Shown piece after piece: positions 9,286-18,129 of a DNA stretch of 64,000 nucleotides. How positions within the stretch are numbered: the first letter of the stretch is position 1; each line of letters opens with the position of its first letter. This DNA is from Kribbella aluminosa. GTDB lineage: Bacteria > Actinomycetota > Actinomycetes > Propionibacteriales > Kribbellaceae. The notes under the pieces were generated by a model. The model made no database searches and was not told the origin of the DNA. It was given only the letters and a program-made list of their open reading frames with translations. The stretch spans positions 1,364,001 through 1,428,000 of the forward strand of contig NZ_JAGINT010000001.1 in the NCBI RefSeq assembly GCF_017876295.1, given 5' to 3'. A program made the position numbers and the translations under genes.

Positions 9286-10197
9286 ATGGTTGAGCTTGCT
9301 GAGCACCGGCTGCTGCTGGTGCACGCCCACCCGGACGACGAAACCATCAACAACGGTGTGACGATGGCGCGATATGTGGCCGAGGGAGCGCACGTCACGC
9401 TGATCACCTGCACTCTCGGCGAAGAGGGCGAGGTGCTGGTTCCCGAGCTGGCGCACCTGGCCGCGGATCAGGAGGACGACCTCGGCCGGCACCGGATCGG
9501 CGAGCTGGCGAACGCGATGTCCGAGCTCGGCGTCACCGACCACCGGTTTCTCGGTGCGGCGGGCAAGTACCGCGATACCGGGATGATCTACAACGACCAG
9601 GGGAACGCGGACGTCCCGCCGGACACCCGCAAGGACAGCTTCTGGCAGGCCGACCTGCTCGACGCGGCGAACGATCTGGTCCCGGTGATCCGCGAGCTCC
9701 GGCCGCAGGTCCTGGTCACCTACGACCAGTGGGGCAACTACGGCCACCCGGACCACATCAAGGCGCACCGGGTCGCGATGTACGCCGCGGACCTGGCCGC
9801 CGCCCGGTCGTACCGGGAGGACCTCGGCGAGGCCTGGGACATCCCGAAGATCTACTGGACAGCGATGGCCGAGTCCCGGATGCGCGAGCAGTTGCGGGCG
9901 CTCCGCGACGCCGGTGACACCACCACCTTCGAGGGGATGGACCCGGACGGCCCGCTGCCGCCGATGATCACCCCGGACCGGCTGATCGACTGCGTGATCT
10001 CCGGCGACGAGTTCCTGGACCGGAAGATGAACGCGATGAAGGCGCACGCCACCCAGATCACCGTCGACGGGCCGTTCTTCGCGCTGTCCAACAACAACGG
10101 CAACCAGATCTGGGCCTCCGAGCCGTACCGGCTGGTCAGGGGCACCGCCGCCCCGGACGCGGACGGCCTCGAGCACGACCTGTTCGCCGGCCTCTGA
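9286..10197 (+). CDS. mshB: N-acetyl-1-D-myo-inositol-2-amino-2-deoxy-alpha-D-glucopyranoside deacetylase (mycothiol biosynthesis)
   Basis: The product has 303 residues, the usual MshB length. The zinc-binding PIG-L/LmbE signature HAHPDDE is at residues 13-19. GHPDH near 163 supplies the second histidine ligand, and the TCTLGEEGEV loop is typical of MshB rather than of Mca. The enzyme deacetylates GlcNAc-inositol to GlcN-inositol, the second step of mycothiol synthesis, in the cytoplasm. It implies a mycothiol-based thiol economy, in agreement with the mycothiol-dependent isomerase homologue at 41.5-42.2 kb. The start is the ATG at 9286, which keeps the first beta strand intact (HRLLLVHAHPDDE). 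Confidence 0.92.
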   Translation: MVELAEHRLLLVHAHPDDETINNGVTMARYVAEGAHVTLITCTLGEEGEVLVPELAHLAADQEDDLGRHRIGELANAMSELGVTDHRFLGAAGKYRDTGMIYNDQGNADVPPDTRKDSFWQADLLDAANDLVPVIRELRPQVLVTYDQWGNYGHPDHIKAHRVAMYAADLAAARSYREDLGEAWDIPKIYWTAMAESRMREQLRALRDAGDTTTFEGMDPDGPLPPMITPDRLIDCVISGDEFLDRKMNAMKAHATQITVDGPFFALSNNNGNQIWASEPYRLVRGTAAPDADGLEHDLFAGL

Positions 10198-10260
10198 GAG
10201 GTGACCGTTCCCACACGCTCGGTCGAGCCGAGGTCAGTACAGGAGGCATAACCTGCTGAC

Positions 10261-10779
10261 GTGTCCTCGACCGAGCCCAGTGGGAGCGTGCCCGCCGCGG
10301 AGTTCCGTGCTGCGCTCGGGCGGTTCGCGTCCGGCATCACGATCATGAGCACGCTGCAGGACGGTGTCGCGCACGCGATGACCGCGAACGCGTTCACCTC
10401 GGTGTCGCTCGATCCGCCGCTGGTGCTGGTCTGTGTGGACAAGGGTGTCCGGATGCACGCCGCCGTACTGGACTGCGGGTACTGGGCGATCTCGGTGCTG
10501 TCCGCGGAGCAGCAGCCGGTCGCGGAGCGGTTCGCCCGGTCCGGGCGGGACCTGTACAGCCAGTTCGACGGCATCGCCACGACGGCCGGCCCGAAGACCG
10601 GGTGCCCGACGGTCGACGGGGCGCCGTCCTGGCTGGAGTGCCGCACCTGGGCGACGTACGACGGGGGAGATCACACGATCGTGGTCGGCGAGGTGCTGAG
10701 TCTGGGGACCGGCGGGACGGCCGATCCGGGAGCGCTGCTCTACTCCTCCGGTCACTACCGGAAACTGCCCGGAAACTGA
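10261..10779 (+). CDS. Flavin reductase-like domain protein (HpaC/two-component monooxygenase reductase type)
   Basis: The product has 172 residues from a GTG start and belongs to the short-chain flavin reductase fold. FRAALGRFASGITIMS, then MTANAFTSVSLDPPLVLVCV, are the FMN-binding signatures. DHTIVVGEVLSL and the terminal LLYSSGHYRKL are also diagnostic. Such proteins reduce FMN or FAD with NAD(P)H for a separate oxygenase, or act as single-component flavin oxidoreductases. It lies 63 bases after mshB and 112 before the VanW-family gene. No oxygenase partner is nearby, so the physiological acceptor is unknown. Confidence 0.85.
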   Translation: MSSTEPSGSVPAAEFRAALGRFASGITIMSTLQDGVAHAMTANAFTSVSLDPPLVLVCVDKGVRMHAAVLDCGYWAISVLSAEQQPVAERFARSGRDLYSQFDGIATTAGPKTGCPTVDGAPSWLECRTWATYDGGDHTIVVGEVLSLGTGGTADPGALLYSSGHYRKLPGN

Positions 10780-10891
10780 CCGTTGTCCCCGGGCGACCAG
10801 GGGCTGCCCCGAGGGACGGCCAGACCGCTGGTGTCCCGTAGGATGTGCGCTTGTGCCCTGACCATGCACTCGAGCAGGAGGACTCTTTCCG

Positions 10892-12661
10892 GTGGGGAGA
10901 AAGCAACTCGCGGGGATCGTCGCCGCTGCGGGGCTCGGTGTGATCGTCGTCGGGTACGGCGCCGCGTTCGCATTCGCGGGCTCCAAGATTCCCGGCGATA
11001 CGACAGTGCTCGGGATCCCGATCGGTGGCCTCTCGAAGGACGCCGCGCAGGCGAAGCTGACCGACGGCCTGAAGGACCGGGTGGCGGCGCCGATCGCGCT
11101 GTCCGCGGGCGGGTCGAAGTTCCAGGTGGTGCCGGCCGAGGCCGGGCTGTCGGTGAACGTCGGCAAGACCGTCGACGCGGCCGGCGCCGGCCGCAGCCTG
11201 GCACCCGGGCGGATCTGGCACGCGCTCACCGGCGGCGACGTGGTCGACCCGGTGCTGACCAAGGACGACGCGAAGCTGAAGGCCGCCGTCGACAAGCTGG
11301 CCGGCCAGGTGAACCGCAAGGCCACCGAGGGCACGATCACCTTCAGGGGCACCCAGCCGGTCAAGCACGAGCCCGCGGAGGGCCTGGAGCTGGACATCGC
11401 GAAGGCGGCCGGCGCGGTCGTCGCGGCGTACCCCACGGACGGGAAGGCCAAGGAGCTGCCGGTCAGCACGACCAAGCCGCAGGCCGCCTCCGAGGCGATC
11501 GACCAGGCCGTCAAGGAGTTCGCCGAGCCGGCCATGTCCGGTCCGGTCCGGCTGGCCGTCGGCTCGAAGTCGGTCGACCTGACGCCGGCCGAGCTCGCCC
11601 CGGCGCTGTCGGTCACCGTGCAGGAGGGCAAGGTCATCCCGGCGCTGAACACCAAGACCCTTGAGCCGCTGTTCCAGCAGCGCTTCAAGACTCTGGAGAC
11701 GCTGCCGAAGGACGCGATGGTGCAGATCGTCGGCGCCGGCCCGAAGGTGGTTCCGGCGGTCGACGGGATGACCGTCGACCGGGCGAAGGTCGGGTCCGCG
11801 ATCCTGTCGGTGCTGCCGAAGCCGGCCGGCCAGCGGCGGGCCGCCGTACCGCTGATCCCGACCAAGGCGACGTTCACCACCGAGCAGGCGGCCGCGTTCG
11901 GGATCACCCAGAAGATGGGCGAGTTCCAGACCGAGTTCCCGCCGGCGACGTACCGCAACGTCAACATCGGTACGGCGGCCGGCCGGATCAACGGCACGCT
12001 GCTGAAGCCGAACGAGATCTTCAGCCTGAACAAGATCGTCGGCGAGCGGACCAAGCAGAACGGGTTCACCGAGGGCACGATCATCAGCGGCGGGAAGTTC
12101 AAGGAGGACCTCGGCGGCGGGGTGTCGCAGTCCGCGACCACGACGTTCAACGCGGCCTTCTTCTCCGGGCTGAAGATCCTCGCGCACAAGGCGCACAGCG
12201 TCTACATCTCGCGGTACCCGGTCGGCCGGGAGGCGACCGTCGCCTGGCCGACGGTGGACCTGAAGTTCCAGAACGACTCCGGGCACGGCGTGCTGGTGCA
12301 GACGATCTTCAAGGCCTCGACGCCGGGCAGCAAGGGCAGCATCAAGGTCGTCATCTGGGGCACCAAGGTCTGGGACATCACCGCCGGGCAGTCCGGGAAG
12401 AGCAACGTCCGGCAGCCGAAGGTCGTCTACAACACCGCCGCCGACTGCAAGGTGCAGGCGCCGACCCCGGGCTTCGACATCACGGTCTACCGGTACTTCG
12501 CGAAGAACGGCGCACGGCAGAAGACCGAGACGTTCACCACGAAGTACAACGCGGCCGACGACATCCGTTGCGGACCGGATCCGGGCACGGTGACCCCACC
12601 GCCGGGCACCACGACGCCTCCCGCGGGCGGCGTCACCCCACCGGGCCGGAAGCCGAACTAA
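10892..12661 (+). CDS. VanW-family protein with peptidoglycan-binding domains, membrane-anchored
   Basis: The product has 589 residues from GTG at 10892. A single N-terminal membrane helix (about 5-28, ending AAFAFAG) suggests a signal anchor facing outwards. Two PG_binding_4-type alpha/beta domains fill about residues 40-330. The VanW domain follows, with PATYRNVNIGTAAGRINGT, then EIFSLNKIVGERT and GGGVSQSATTTFNAAFFSG, the family signature. The tail after about 570 is proline-, threonine- and glycine-rich. VanW proteins are common in actinobacteria; they are related to YkuD-associated envelope proteins and thought to act in cell wall assembly, without a defined activity. The stop overlaps the stop of the convergent MazF-like gene by three bases. 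Confidence 0.85.
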   Translation: MGRKQLAGIVAAAGLGVIVVGYGAAFAFAGSKIPGDTTVLGIPIGGLSKDAAQAKLTDGLKDRVAAPIALSAGGSKFQVVPAEAGLSVNVGKTVDAAGAGRSLAPGRIWHALTGGDVVDPVLTKDDAKLKAAVDKLAGQVNRKATEGTITFRGTQPVKHEPAEGLELDIAKAAGAVVAAYPTDGKAKELPVSTTKPQAASEAIDQAVKEFAEPAMSGPVRLAVGSKSVDLTPAELAPALSVTVQEGKVIPALNTKTLEPLFQQRFKTLETLPKDAMVQIVGAGPKVVPAVDGMTVDRAKVGSAILSVLPKPAGQRRAAVPLIPTKATFTTEQAAAFGITQKMGEFQTEFPPATYRNVNIGTAAGRINGTLLKPNEIFSLNKIVGERTKQNGFTEGTIISGGKFKEDLGGGVSQSATTTFNAAFFSGLKILAHKAHSVYISRYPVGREATVAWPTVDLKFQNDSGHGVLVQTIFKASTPGSKGSIKVVIWGTKVWDITAGQSGKSNVRQPKVVYNTAADCKVQAPTPGFDITVYRYFAKNGARQKTETFTTKYNAADDIRCGPDPGTVTPPPGTTTPPAGGVTPPGRKPN

Positions 12662-13095
12662 CTGCGGTGCAGTTCGTGTAGCTGCGCCGCGACCTGGTTG
12701 AAGAGTTCTTCCTCGATGACCGCGCCCTCGCGGCGGACCTGCTGCGGGTCGATGCGCAGCACCCGGTCCAGCCGGACCTCGCTGTTGCGGTGTTCCTTGT
12801 CCCACGGGCCGCTGCCGATGTCCATCCAGACCCGGCCCCAGCGCGCCTCGTCCGCGGCGTCCCGGTCGTGGTCCTTGCTGGTCAGGATCAGCGCGAGCAG
12901 GTACGGCTCGTCCCAGCCCATCACCAGCACCGGCCGGTCCTTGCCGCGCGTGTAGTCCTCCTCGAACGGCACCCAGGTCCAGACGATCTCACCGGGATCC
13001 GCCACCCCGTCGTCCGGATGCGGCGCGTACTCCACCTGCACCGTCCCCCCGAAATCCCCCGCGTACTCCGGCCGCTCAACCACGTGATCCGCCAT
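12658..13095 (-). CDS. PemK/MazF-like protein without a recognisable antitoxin
   Basis: From the ATG at 13095 the protein has 145 residues. PGEIVWTWVPFEEDYTRGKD followed by RPVLVMGW is the MazF/PemK beta-barrel start, including the strand that bears the catalytic or RNA-contacting arginine. The C-terminal part (LDRVLRIDPQQVRREGAVIE) matches the KxDQLRTV-like end of the fold in a diverged form. MazF toxins are ribosome-independent endoribonucleases. Here no small antitoxin gene adjoins, and the first strand is unusually acidic, so this may be one of the many solitary actinobacterial PemK-like proteins that are not toxins. It is convergent with the VanW-family gene. Confidence 0.7.
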   Translation of the reverse strand: MADHVVERPEYAGDFGGTVQVEYAPHPDDGVADPGEIVWTWVPFEEDYTRGKDRPVLVMGWDEPYLLALILTSKDHDRDAADEARWGRVWMDIGSGPWDKEHRNSEVRLDRVLRIDPQQVRREGAVIEEELFNQVAAQLHELHRS

Positions 13096-13149
13096 GGCAA
13101 GCGAGCCTAACGCCCTCACATCTCGACGGTCTCTCACCGTTCTATCTGC

Positions 13150-14520
13150 GTGCTCATCACTCGCAACCGGGGCGCGGTGCTCGCCGTGCTGCTCACCGGT
13201 CAGTTCATGGCCAACATCGACACCGCGGTGGCGAACATCGCCGGCCCGTCGATCGGGACCGACCTGCACGCCTCGCCGGGCGCGGTCGGGCTGGTCGTCT
13301 CCGGGTACGTCGTCGCGTTCGCGGTCCTGCTGATCACCGGCGCCCGGCTCGGCACGTCGCTCGGTTACCGGCGGACGTTCCTGCTCGGCCTGACCGTCTT
13401 CACCGCCGCGTCGCTTGCCTGCGGTCTCGCGCCCGGGATCGGCGCGCTGGTCGGCGCGCGCTTCGTCCAGGGCGCCGGGGCGGCGCTGATGGTTCCGCAG
13501 GTGCTCAGCGGCATCCAGCTGCACTTCCACGGCCGCGACCGGCTCAAGGCGCTCGGGTACTTCTCGATCGCGCTGTCCGGCGGCGCGGTGGCCGGGCAGC
13601 TGCTCGGCGGCGTACTGATCGCCGCGGACCTGTTCGGTACCGGCTGGCGCCCGATCTTCCTGGTCAACGTGCCGATCGGCGTCGCGCTGGCGGTCGCCGG
13701 ACGGCGCCTGCTTCCGCCCGACCCGCCGGGTCGCCAGGACCGTCTGGATCTCGGTGGCGTCCTCGTCCTGTGTACGGCGGTTGTGCTCGTCATCGTGCCG
13801 CTCCTGCTCGGGGCCGAGCGCGGCTGGCCTACCTGGTCCTGGCTGTGCCTCCTGCTGAGCCTTCCGGCGCTCCTGCTCTTCGAGTACGGCGAACGGCGTA
13901 CGGCTGCACGTGGTGGTCGACCGCTCATCGCACGGGAGGTGCTCGGCAGCAGGTCTGTCCGCGCCGGTCTGCTCGCCCACGGGTGTACCAGCGGCTCGTA
14001 CTTCGCCCTGCTGTTCGTACTGGCTCTTTACCTGCAGGGCGGTCTGCACAAGGGCCCGGCGTACTCCGGGTTCGCCATGGTCGTGTGGGTGGCCGCTTTC
14101 GGGCTGGCGGGGCCTGTGCTGCCGAGACTGCGCCGGGGAGTGCAGTGGATGCCGGTTGTGGGCTGCCTGGTGCTGGCGGGGGGCTATGTGTGCGTGCTGG
14201 CGTACTTGGTGCTTGGTGGGCGTAGCGGGCCGTTGCTGTTCGTTCTGCTCGGTGTTGGTGGGTTGGGGCTGGGGATCAGCGCCAACACGTTGATCGGCGC
14301 AGTGACGTCCAGTCTGCCGCCGGAGTACGCCGCTGACCTGTCTGGGGTGGTTGCTACTAACGCACAGTTGTCCGGTGCGTTGGGGGTTGCTGTGGCGGGC
14401 TCTGCCTACACTGCGCTCGCGGCCGACCCTGGGAGGGCGTTGAGCGTCGTACTGGCTGGGTTTGCGGTGCTGGCGCTGGTTGGGGCCGGGGCTGCTCAGC
14501 GGTTGGTGAGATACCGGTAG
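13150..14520 (+). CDS. MFS transporter, DHA2 (EmrB/QacA-like) drug efflux family
   Basis: The product has 456 residues from GTG at 13150 and about 14 membrane helices. LTGQFMANIDTAVANIAGPS in helix 1 is the D1 motif of the 14-helix drug:H+ antiporter family. GARLGTSLGYRRTF is motif A, and GRDRLKALGYFSIALSGGAV corresponds to motif C. It should export amphipathic compounds across the inner membrane using the proton gradient. It has no adjoining regulator; the divergent neighbour is the MazF-like gene 54 bases away. Its last 25 bases overlap the 3' end of the convergent GNAT gene. The last 400 bases are noticeably richer in G/T than the first, but the frame is intact. Confidence 0.85.
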   Translation: MLITRNRGAVLAVLLTGQFMANIDTAVANIAGPSIGTDLHASPGAVGLVVSGYVVAFAVLLITGARLGTSLGYRRTFLLGLTVFTAASLACGLAPGIGALVGARFVQGAGAALMVPQVLSGIQLHFHGRDRLKALGYFSIALSGGAVAGQLLGGVLIAADLFGTGWRPIFLVNVPIGVALAVAGRRLLPPDPPGRQDRLDLGGVLVLCTAVVLVIVPLLLGAERGWPTWSWLCLLLSLPALLLFEYGERRTAARGGRPLIAREVLGSRSVRAGLLAHGCTSGSYFALLFVLALYLQGGLHKGPAYSGFAMVVWVAAFGLAGPVLPRLRRGVQWMPVVGCLVLAGGYVCVLAYLVLGGRSGPLLFVLLGVGGLGLGISANTLIGAVTSSLPPEYAADLSGVVATNAQLSGALGVAVAGSAYTALAADPGRALSVVLAGFAVLALVGAGAAQRLVRYR

Positions 14521-15440
14521 CGGTAGGCCTCTTGGTAGCCGAGGCGGGTGTAGGTGGTCATTGCTGAGGTGTTCTCGAGCAGGACCTCCAGGTAGGTGCG
14601 GCGGCCGCCCTCGGGGCCCGCCCAGCGGGCGAGGCCTTGCACGATGGCCGTGCCGAGGCCGCGCCGCCGGAAGCTGTCGGCCACGTGGATGGCGTCCACG
14701 CCCAGCCAGTGCCCCGTCATGGACCCTCGCCCTACGGCGACCACTCGCCCGTCTAGGACGACCGAGGCAAACATCGCCTTCGCCGCCCCCTCGAGTACCT
14801 GCGGTGCAACAGCCGGTACAGGGCCTTCGAATGCGGCTCCGTACCACGTGGCGTCCGGGCGGTCTGTCAGCTGTACGTCGTACCTAGGAGCAGCGTTCAC
14901 GTGGTCGAGCGTCGTGTGCATGACCAGTACGTCGGACTGCTCCGGGCGGGCGTCTACCCAGCCGAGGGCGCGAATCTGCTGCTCCTGGGGACTGCCGACG
15001 CGGACCTGTACCAGTGGAGGGAGCTGACGTTTCCGGTAGAAGTCCTCGGCCTGGGAGAGCGCGTCGGCGACCGGGACGCCGGGGTCACCTGCGGGGAGGA
15101 GGGAGTTGCCGCGGCCGGTCCAGCCGGCGGACGCGCGGAGCAACCAGTGGCCGATGTACGCCCGCTCGACGGCGGGGCGGCCGAGCGCGGTGGTCAGGAA
15201 CATTTGCTCGACGTCGACCGGGCGGAGCGGCAGCTCGGGGATCCGTTTGGCGGCCGTGATGTCCGCGACCGGGATCTCGTACAGCGTGCTGTCCGCGTGC
15301 CGGACGGTGACGAGTTCCGGCGTACCGGCCTGCAGAACGCCGATCACGTCGGTCAGCCCGCCCGGAATCCGGTGGCGGACGACGACACGGTGGCCGATAT
15401 CACGGCTACCAAGGCCTGACACGATCCGGACTCCTGGCAC
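14496..15440 (-). CDS. GNAT-family N-acetyltransferase with N-terminal SH3-like extension
   Basis: The product has 314 residues. Residues 1-70 form a beta-rich extension (HRVVVRHRIPGGLTDVIGVL). The GNAT fold follows, and its acetyl-CoA loop is IHVADSFRRRGLGTAIVQGL near 260, with GYQEAYRYRYL at the C terminus. A similar two-part arrangement occurs in actinobacterial proteins sometimes annotated as N-acetylglutamate synthase of the CG3035 family, which commonly sit beside the 7Fe ferredoxin gene. Here too it is divergent from fdxA (99-base gap). That supports orthology but does not prove the substrate. The gene overlaps the convergent MFS gene by 25 bases. Confidence 0.75.
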   Translation of the reverse strand: MPGVRIVSGLGSRDIGHRVVVRHRIPGGLTDVIGVLQAGTPELVTVRHADSTLYEIPVADITAAKRIPELPLRPVDVEQMFLTTALGRPAVERAYIGHWLLRASAGWTGRGNSLLPAGDPGVPVADALSQAEDFYRKRQLPPLVQVRVGSPQEQQIRALGWVDARPEQSDVLVMHTTLDHVNAAPRYDVQLTDRPDATWYGAAFEGPVPAVAPQVLEGAAKAMFASVVLDGRVVAVGRGSMTGHWLGVDAIHVADSFRRRGLGTAIVQGLARWAGPEGGRRTYLEVLLENTSAMTTYTRLGYQEAYRYRYLTNR

Positions 15441-15539
15441 AGTGGGCGAGGTACTACCGTGATACTAGAGATACTTGCATCACCGCATCGCAGCACCCCG
15501 AATCCCGCGCTGCGCTTGCCTGCCATAGGAGGAGTAGCA

Positions 15540-15866
15540 GTGACCTACGTCATCGCGCAGCCGTGTGTTGACCTGAAGGACCTCGCTTGTGTCGAGGAGT
15601 GCCCCGTCGACTGCATCTACGAGGGCAACCGGATGCTGTACATCCACCCCGACGAGTGCGTCGACTGCGGAGCCTGTGAGCCGGTCTGCCCGGTGGAGGC
15701 GATCTACTACGAGGACGACACACCGGAGCAGTGGAAGGACTACTACACCGCGAACGTCGACTTCTTCAACGACCTGGGGTCGCCCGGAGGCGCTTCCAAG
15801 CTCGGCAAGATCGACAAGGACCACCCGTTCATCGCGGCCCTCCCGCCGCAGGAACACGACGAGTAA
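15540..15866 (+). CDS. fdxA: Seven-iron bacterial ferredoxin
   Basis: GTG at 15540, eight bases after AGGAGG-like sequence (AGGAGGAG at about 15528-15535), starts a 108-residue protein, MTYVIAQPCVDLKDLACVEE. The first half has C-x7-C-x3-C with a later CP for the 3Fe-4S cluster. CVDCGACEPVCP supplies the 4Fe-4S cluster. The actinobacterial tail (EQWKDYYTANVDFFNDLGSP) follows. FdxA carries low-potential electrons, for example to cytochromes P450. The protein ends ALPPQEHDE. This tail is then repeated twice in the same frame beyond the stop codon (see the repeat entry), which I have not seen described for this family. Confidence 0.93.
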   Translation: MTYVIAQPCVDLKDLACVEECPVDCIYEGNRMLYIHPDECVDCGACEPVCPVEAIYYEDDTPEQWKDYYTANVDFFNDLGSPGGASKLGKIDKDHPFIAALPPQEHDE

Positions 15867-15987
15867 AGAGCAAAAGCAGTTGTGAGGGAGTTCGCCGCCT
15901 TGCCGCCGCAGGAACACGACGAGTAAAGAGCGAAAGCAGTTGTGAGGGAGTTCGTGGCTCTGCCGTACCAGGAGCACGACGAGTAGC
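15841..15987 (+). repeat. In-frame 60-bp tandem repeat of the fdxA 3' end, separated by stop codons
   Basis: Two full 60-base units (15841-15900, 15901-15960; 54 of 60 bases identical) are followed by a partial third (15961-15987). Each contains the codons for ALPxQEHDE and then a stop (TAA, TAA, TAG). The period is 20 codons, so all copies lie in the fdxA frame. After the first stop the frame reads RAKAVVREFAALPPQEHDE, stop, RAKAVVREFVALPYQEHDE, stop. Differences between copies are largely synonymous in this frame: leucine CTC/TTG/CTG, glutamate GAA/GAG, alanine GCA/GCG. Each extra copy could also start at its own GTG (15882 and 15942). Confidence 0.9.
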
Positions 15988-16002
15988 CAAGACAGCACGT
16001 AG

Positions 16003-16044
16003 CGTCCGAAGATTCGTGGCCTGGAGGCCACGGTTCTTCGGACG
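16003..16044. terminator. Strong bidirectional hairpin between fdxA and the exported protein gene
   Basis: A long inverted repeat pairs CGTCCGAAGA with TCTTCGGACG. An inner CGTGGCC/GGCCACG stem and a four-base loop (TGGA) continue it. It lies after the fdxA repeat array and 16 bases beyond the stop of the convergent gene, so it can end transcription from both sides. Confidence 0.75.
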
Positions 16045-16059
16045 TTGTGCTTTGGGGAG

Positions 16060-17037
16060 CTACTGCGCCAGGACGTCGACGTGGACGTGGTCGAGGTGGC
16101 GGAGAATTTTGGGGTCGCCGGTGCGTTCGGGTGGGGTGTACGGGCGCCAGCCCGCGTCCGACTGGCCGCCCGCGGTCCAGATCTTGTCGCTGAAGATCAC
16201 CGTCTGGATGTTCAGCAGCTTCGCCCGGGCGACCAGGTACTGCGCGATCGCCCACCCCTTGGTGGTGTGCGCCGCCGAGATCGGCCGGACGAACACGTCG
16301 ATCGCCCGCCCGTCGTAGTGCGCCGACCCCGCCGTGTGCCCGGTCCGCACCCCGCCGGCCGTGTACCCGCCGGTCGACAGCTTCCCGAACGTCCGCGACA
16401 GGTCCTTCCGCACCGCCTCCGCCCGCGGCGTCAGCCCGTTCCTGCCGATCGTCTCCTGCGGTACGTCGGAGCTGTTCACGGTGCAGCTGAACACGCTCTC
16501 CGACTGCCCGGTCAGCGCCGACGCCAGCACCCGCGCGTCCGCCTCGTGGTCGGCGTACGCGTTCGGGAACGCGCTGCGCTGCACCTTGTCCGCGGCGACC
16601 GTGATCGCGAGGCTCTGGTAGTTCTGGATCTTCACCAGCGCGTCGTAGAACTTCCCGGTCGAGTAGTACGGGTCCTGGACCTCTTTCGCCGTGCCCCAGC
16701 CCTGCGACGGCCGCTGCTGGAACAGCCCGAGCGAGTCCCGGTCCCCGTGCGCGAGGTTCCGCAGTTTCGATTCCTGGTACGCCGTGGCCAGCGCGATCGT
16801 CGCCGCCCGCGGTGGCAGCCCGCGCCGGACCGCGATCCCGGCGATGATCGCCGCGGACTCGGCCTGCTCGAAGTCGAGCACGACCTGCTGCCCGTTGACC
16901 GTCGCGGTGCACTGCTCGGTCGGCGGCAGGATGTTCGCGATGTTCTTCCCGCCGAGCCACGCGATCCCGGCGCCGATCGCGAGGCTGAGCACGCCGATGC
17001 CACCCAGGACCACGAGGGCACCACGCTTCATCGGCAT
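16060..17037 (-). CDS. Exported/anchored protein with lysozyme-like and peptidase-like halves, probable cell-wall enzyme
   Basis: The product has 325 residues. One N-terminal membrane helix (about 5-28, GALVVLGGIGVLSLAIGAGI) is followed by a domain at 45-180. There, AYQESKLRNLAHGDRDSLGL and FQQRPSQGWGT match the lysozyme-like transglycosylase fold, including a candidate catalytic glutamate in YQES. The second half (about 200-320) contains HTAGSAHYDGRAIDVFVRPI and ends LRHLDHVHVDV, typical of a D-Ala-D-Ala carboxypeptidase-like or ARB-07466-type domain with histidine and aspartate metal ligands. It should act on peptidoglycan outside the membrane, but related proteins are mostly uncharacterised. 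It stands alone between fdxA and dapD. Confidence 0.7.
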   Translation of the reverse strand: MPMKRGALVVLGGIGVLSLAIGAGIAWLGGKNIANILPPTEQCTATVNGQQVVLDFEQAESAAIIAGIAVRRGLPPRAATIALATAYQESKLRNLAHGDRDSLGLFQQRPSQGWGTAKEVQDPYYSTGKFYDALVKIQNYQSLAITVAADKVQRSAFPNAYADHEADARVLASALTGQSESVFSCTVNSSDVPQETIGRNGLTPRAEAVRKDLSRTFGKLSTGGYTAGGVRTGHTAGSAHYDGRAIDVFVRPISAAHTTKGWAIAQYLVARAKLLNIQTVIFSDKIWTAGGQSDAGWRPYTPPERTGDPKILRHLDHVHVDVLAQ

Positions 17038-17137
17038 ATCGCTCCCAACGTACAGGCGCGGGTGACAGGTTCCTGCCTCACGAGAAGATTGACGTGCACA
17101 GCCTCACGCCGGTTGGCGAATTCATACTTTCGTATGG

Positions 17138-18076
17138 TCAGGCGTTGGCGTGCAGCGCCTCGTTCAGCGTGATGCCCTCGCCCTTGCGCGGGCGGGCCTC
17201 CACGGCGCCGGTGACCGAGTTGCGGATGAACAGCAGGCCCGGCTGCCCGGACAGGTCGCGGGCCTTGACGACCGTACCGTCCGGAAGCGTGACCTTGGTG
17301 CCGGCGGTCACGTACAGCCCCGCCTCGACCACGCAGTCGTCGCCGAGCGAGATCCCGGTACCGCCGTTCGCGCCGAGCAGGCAGCGCTTGCCGATCGAGA
17401 TGACCTGCTTGCCGCCACCGGACAGCGTGCCCATGATCGACGCGCCGGCGCCGATGTCGCTGCCGTCGTCGACCACCACACCGGCCACGATCCGGCCTTC
17501 GACCATCGACGTACCGAGGGTGCCGGCGTTGAAGTTCACGAAGCCCTCGTGCATGACCGTGGTACCGGAGGCGAGGTGCGCGCCGAGCCGGACCCGGTCC
17601 GCGTCGCCGATCCGGACCCCGGACGGTACGACGTAGTCCGTCATCCGCGGGAACTTGTCGACGCTGGTCACGCTCAGGTGCTGCCCCGCGGCGCGGGTGC
17701 GGAGCCGGACGTTCTCGACCTCGTCGACCGGGACCGGGCCGAGCGAGGTCCACGCGTTGTTCGGGAGGGTGGCGAAGATGCCGTCCAGGTTGACGCCGTG
17801 CGGGCGGACCAGGCGGTGGCTCAGCAGGTGCAGCCGCAGGTACGCGTCCGCCGTACCGCTCGGGGCCTCGTCGAGGACCAGCTCGGTCACGACCACCTCA
17901 CGCCGTACCTGCCGGAGGCCGTCGTTCCCTTCGGCGGCGACCAGCTCGGCCGGGGCCTTGGCGTCGTCCGGCCGGGACCCGAGCGCGGGCGCCGGATACC
18001 AGACGTCCAGGACATTCCCGGCGGTCGTAACGGTGGCGAGGCCGTAGCCCCAGGCGTGCGTGGCGTTCTCCGTCAT
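17138..18076 (-). CDS. dapD: 2,3,4,5-tetrahydropyridine-2,6-dicarboxylate N-succinyltransferase
   Basis: The product has 312 residues, as expected for the actinobacterial DapD subgroup. The C-terminal two thirds form a left-handed beta helix of hexapeptide repeats, visible in [20 protein letters not shown] and [39 protein letters not shown] is the family signature near the active site. It transfers succinyl from succinyl-CoA to tetrahydrodipicolinate in lysine/DAP biosynthesis. dapE, a later step of the same branch, lies 26 kb away at 44.2 kb, so the two are in one chromosomal neighbourhood but not one operon. Confidence 0.93.
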   Translation of the reverse strand: MTENATHAWGYGLATVTTAGNVLDVWYPAPALGSRPDDAKAPAELVAAEGNDGLRQVRREVVVTELVLDEAPSGTADAYLRLHLLSHRLVRPHGVNLDGIFATLPNNAWTSLGPVPVDEVENVRLRTRAAGQHLSVTSVDKFPRMTDYVVPSGVRIGDADRVRLGAHLASGTTVMHEGFVNFNAGTLGTSMVEGRIVAGVVVDDGSDIGAGASIMGTLSGGGKQVISIGKRCLLGANGGTGISLGDDCVVEAGLYVTAGTKVTLPDGTVVKARDLSGQPGLLFIRNSVTGAVEARPRKGEGITLNEALHANA

Positions 18077-18129
18077 GGGGACACCCTAATTCGAGAGCAT
18101 CGAGCGACGAGGCGTGGTCTACTTTTCGG

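Noticed and set aside
12658-14847. 729-codon minus-strand ORF containing the MazF-like protein
   Set aside because: Everything before the internal ATG at 13095 is the antisense of the MFS gene and has low-complexity composition.
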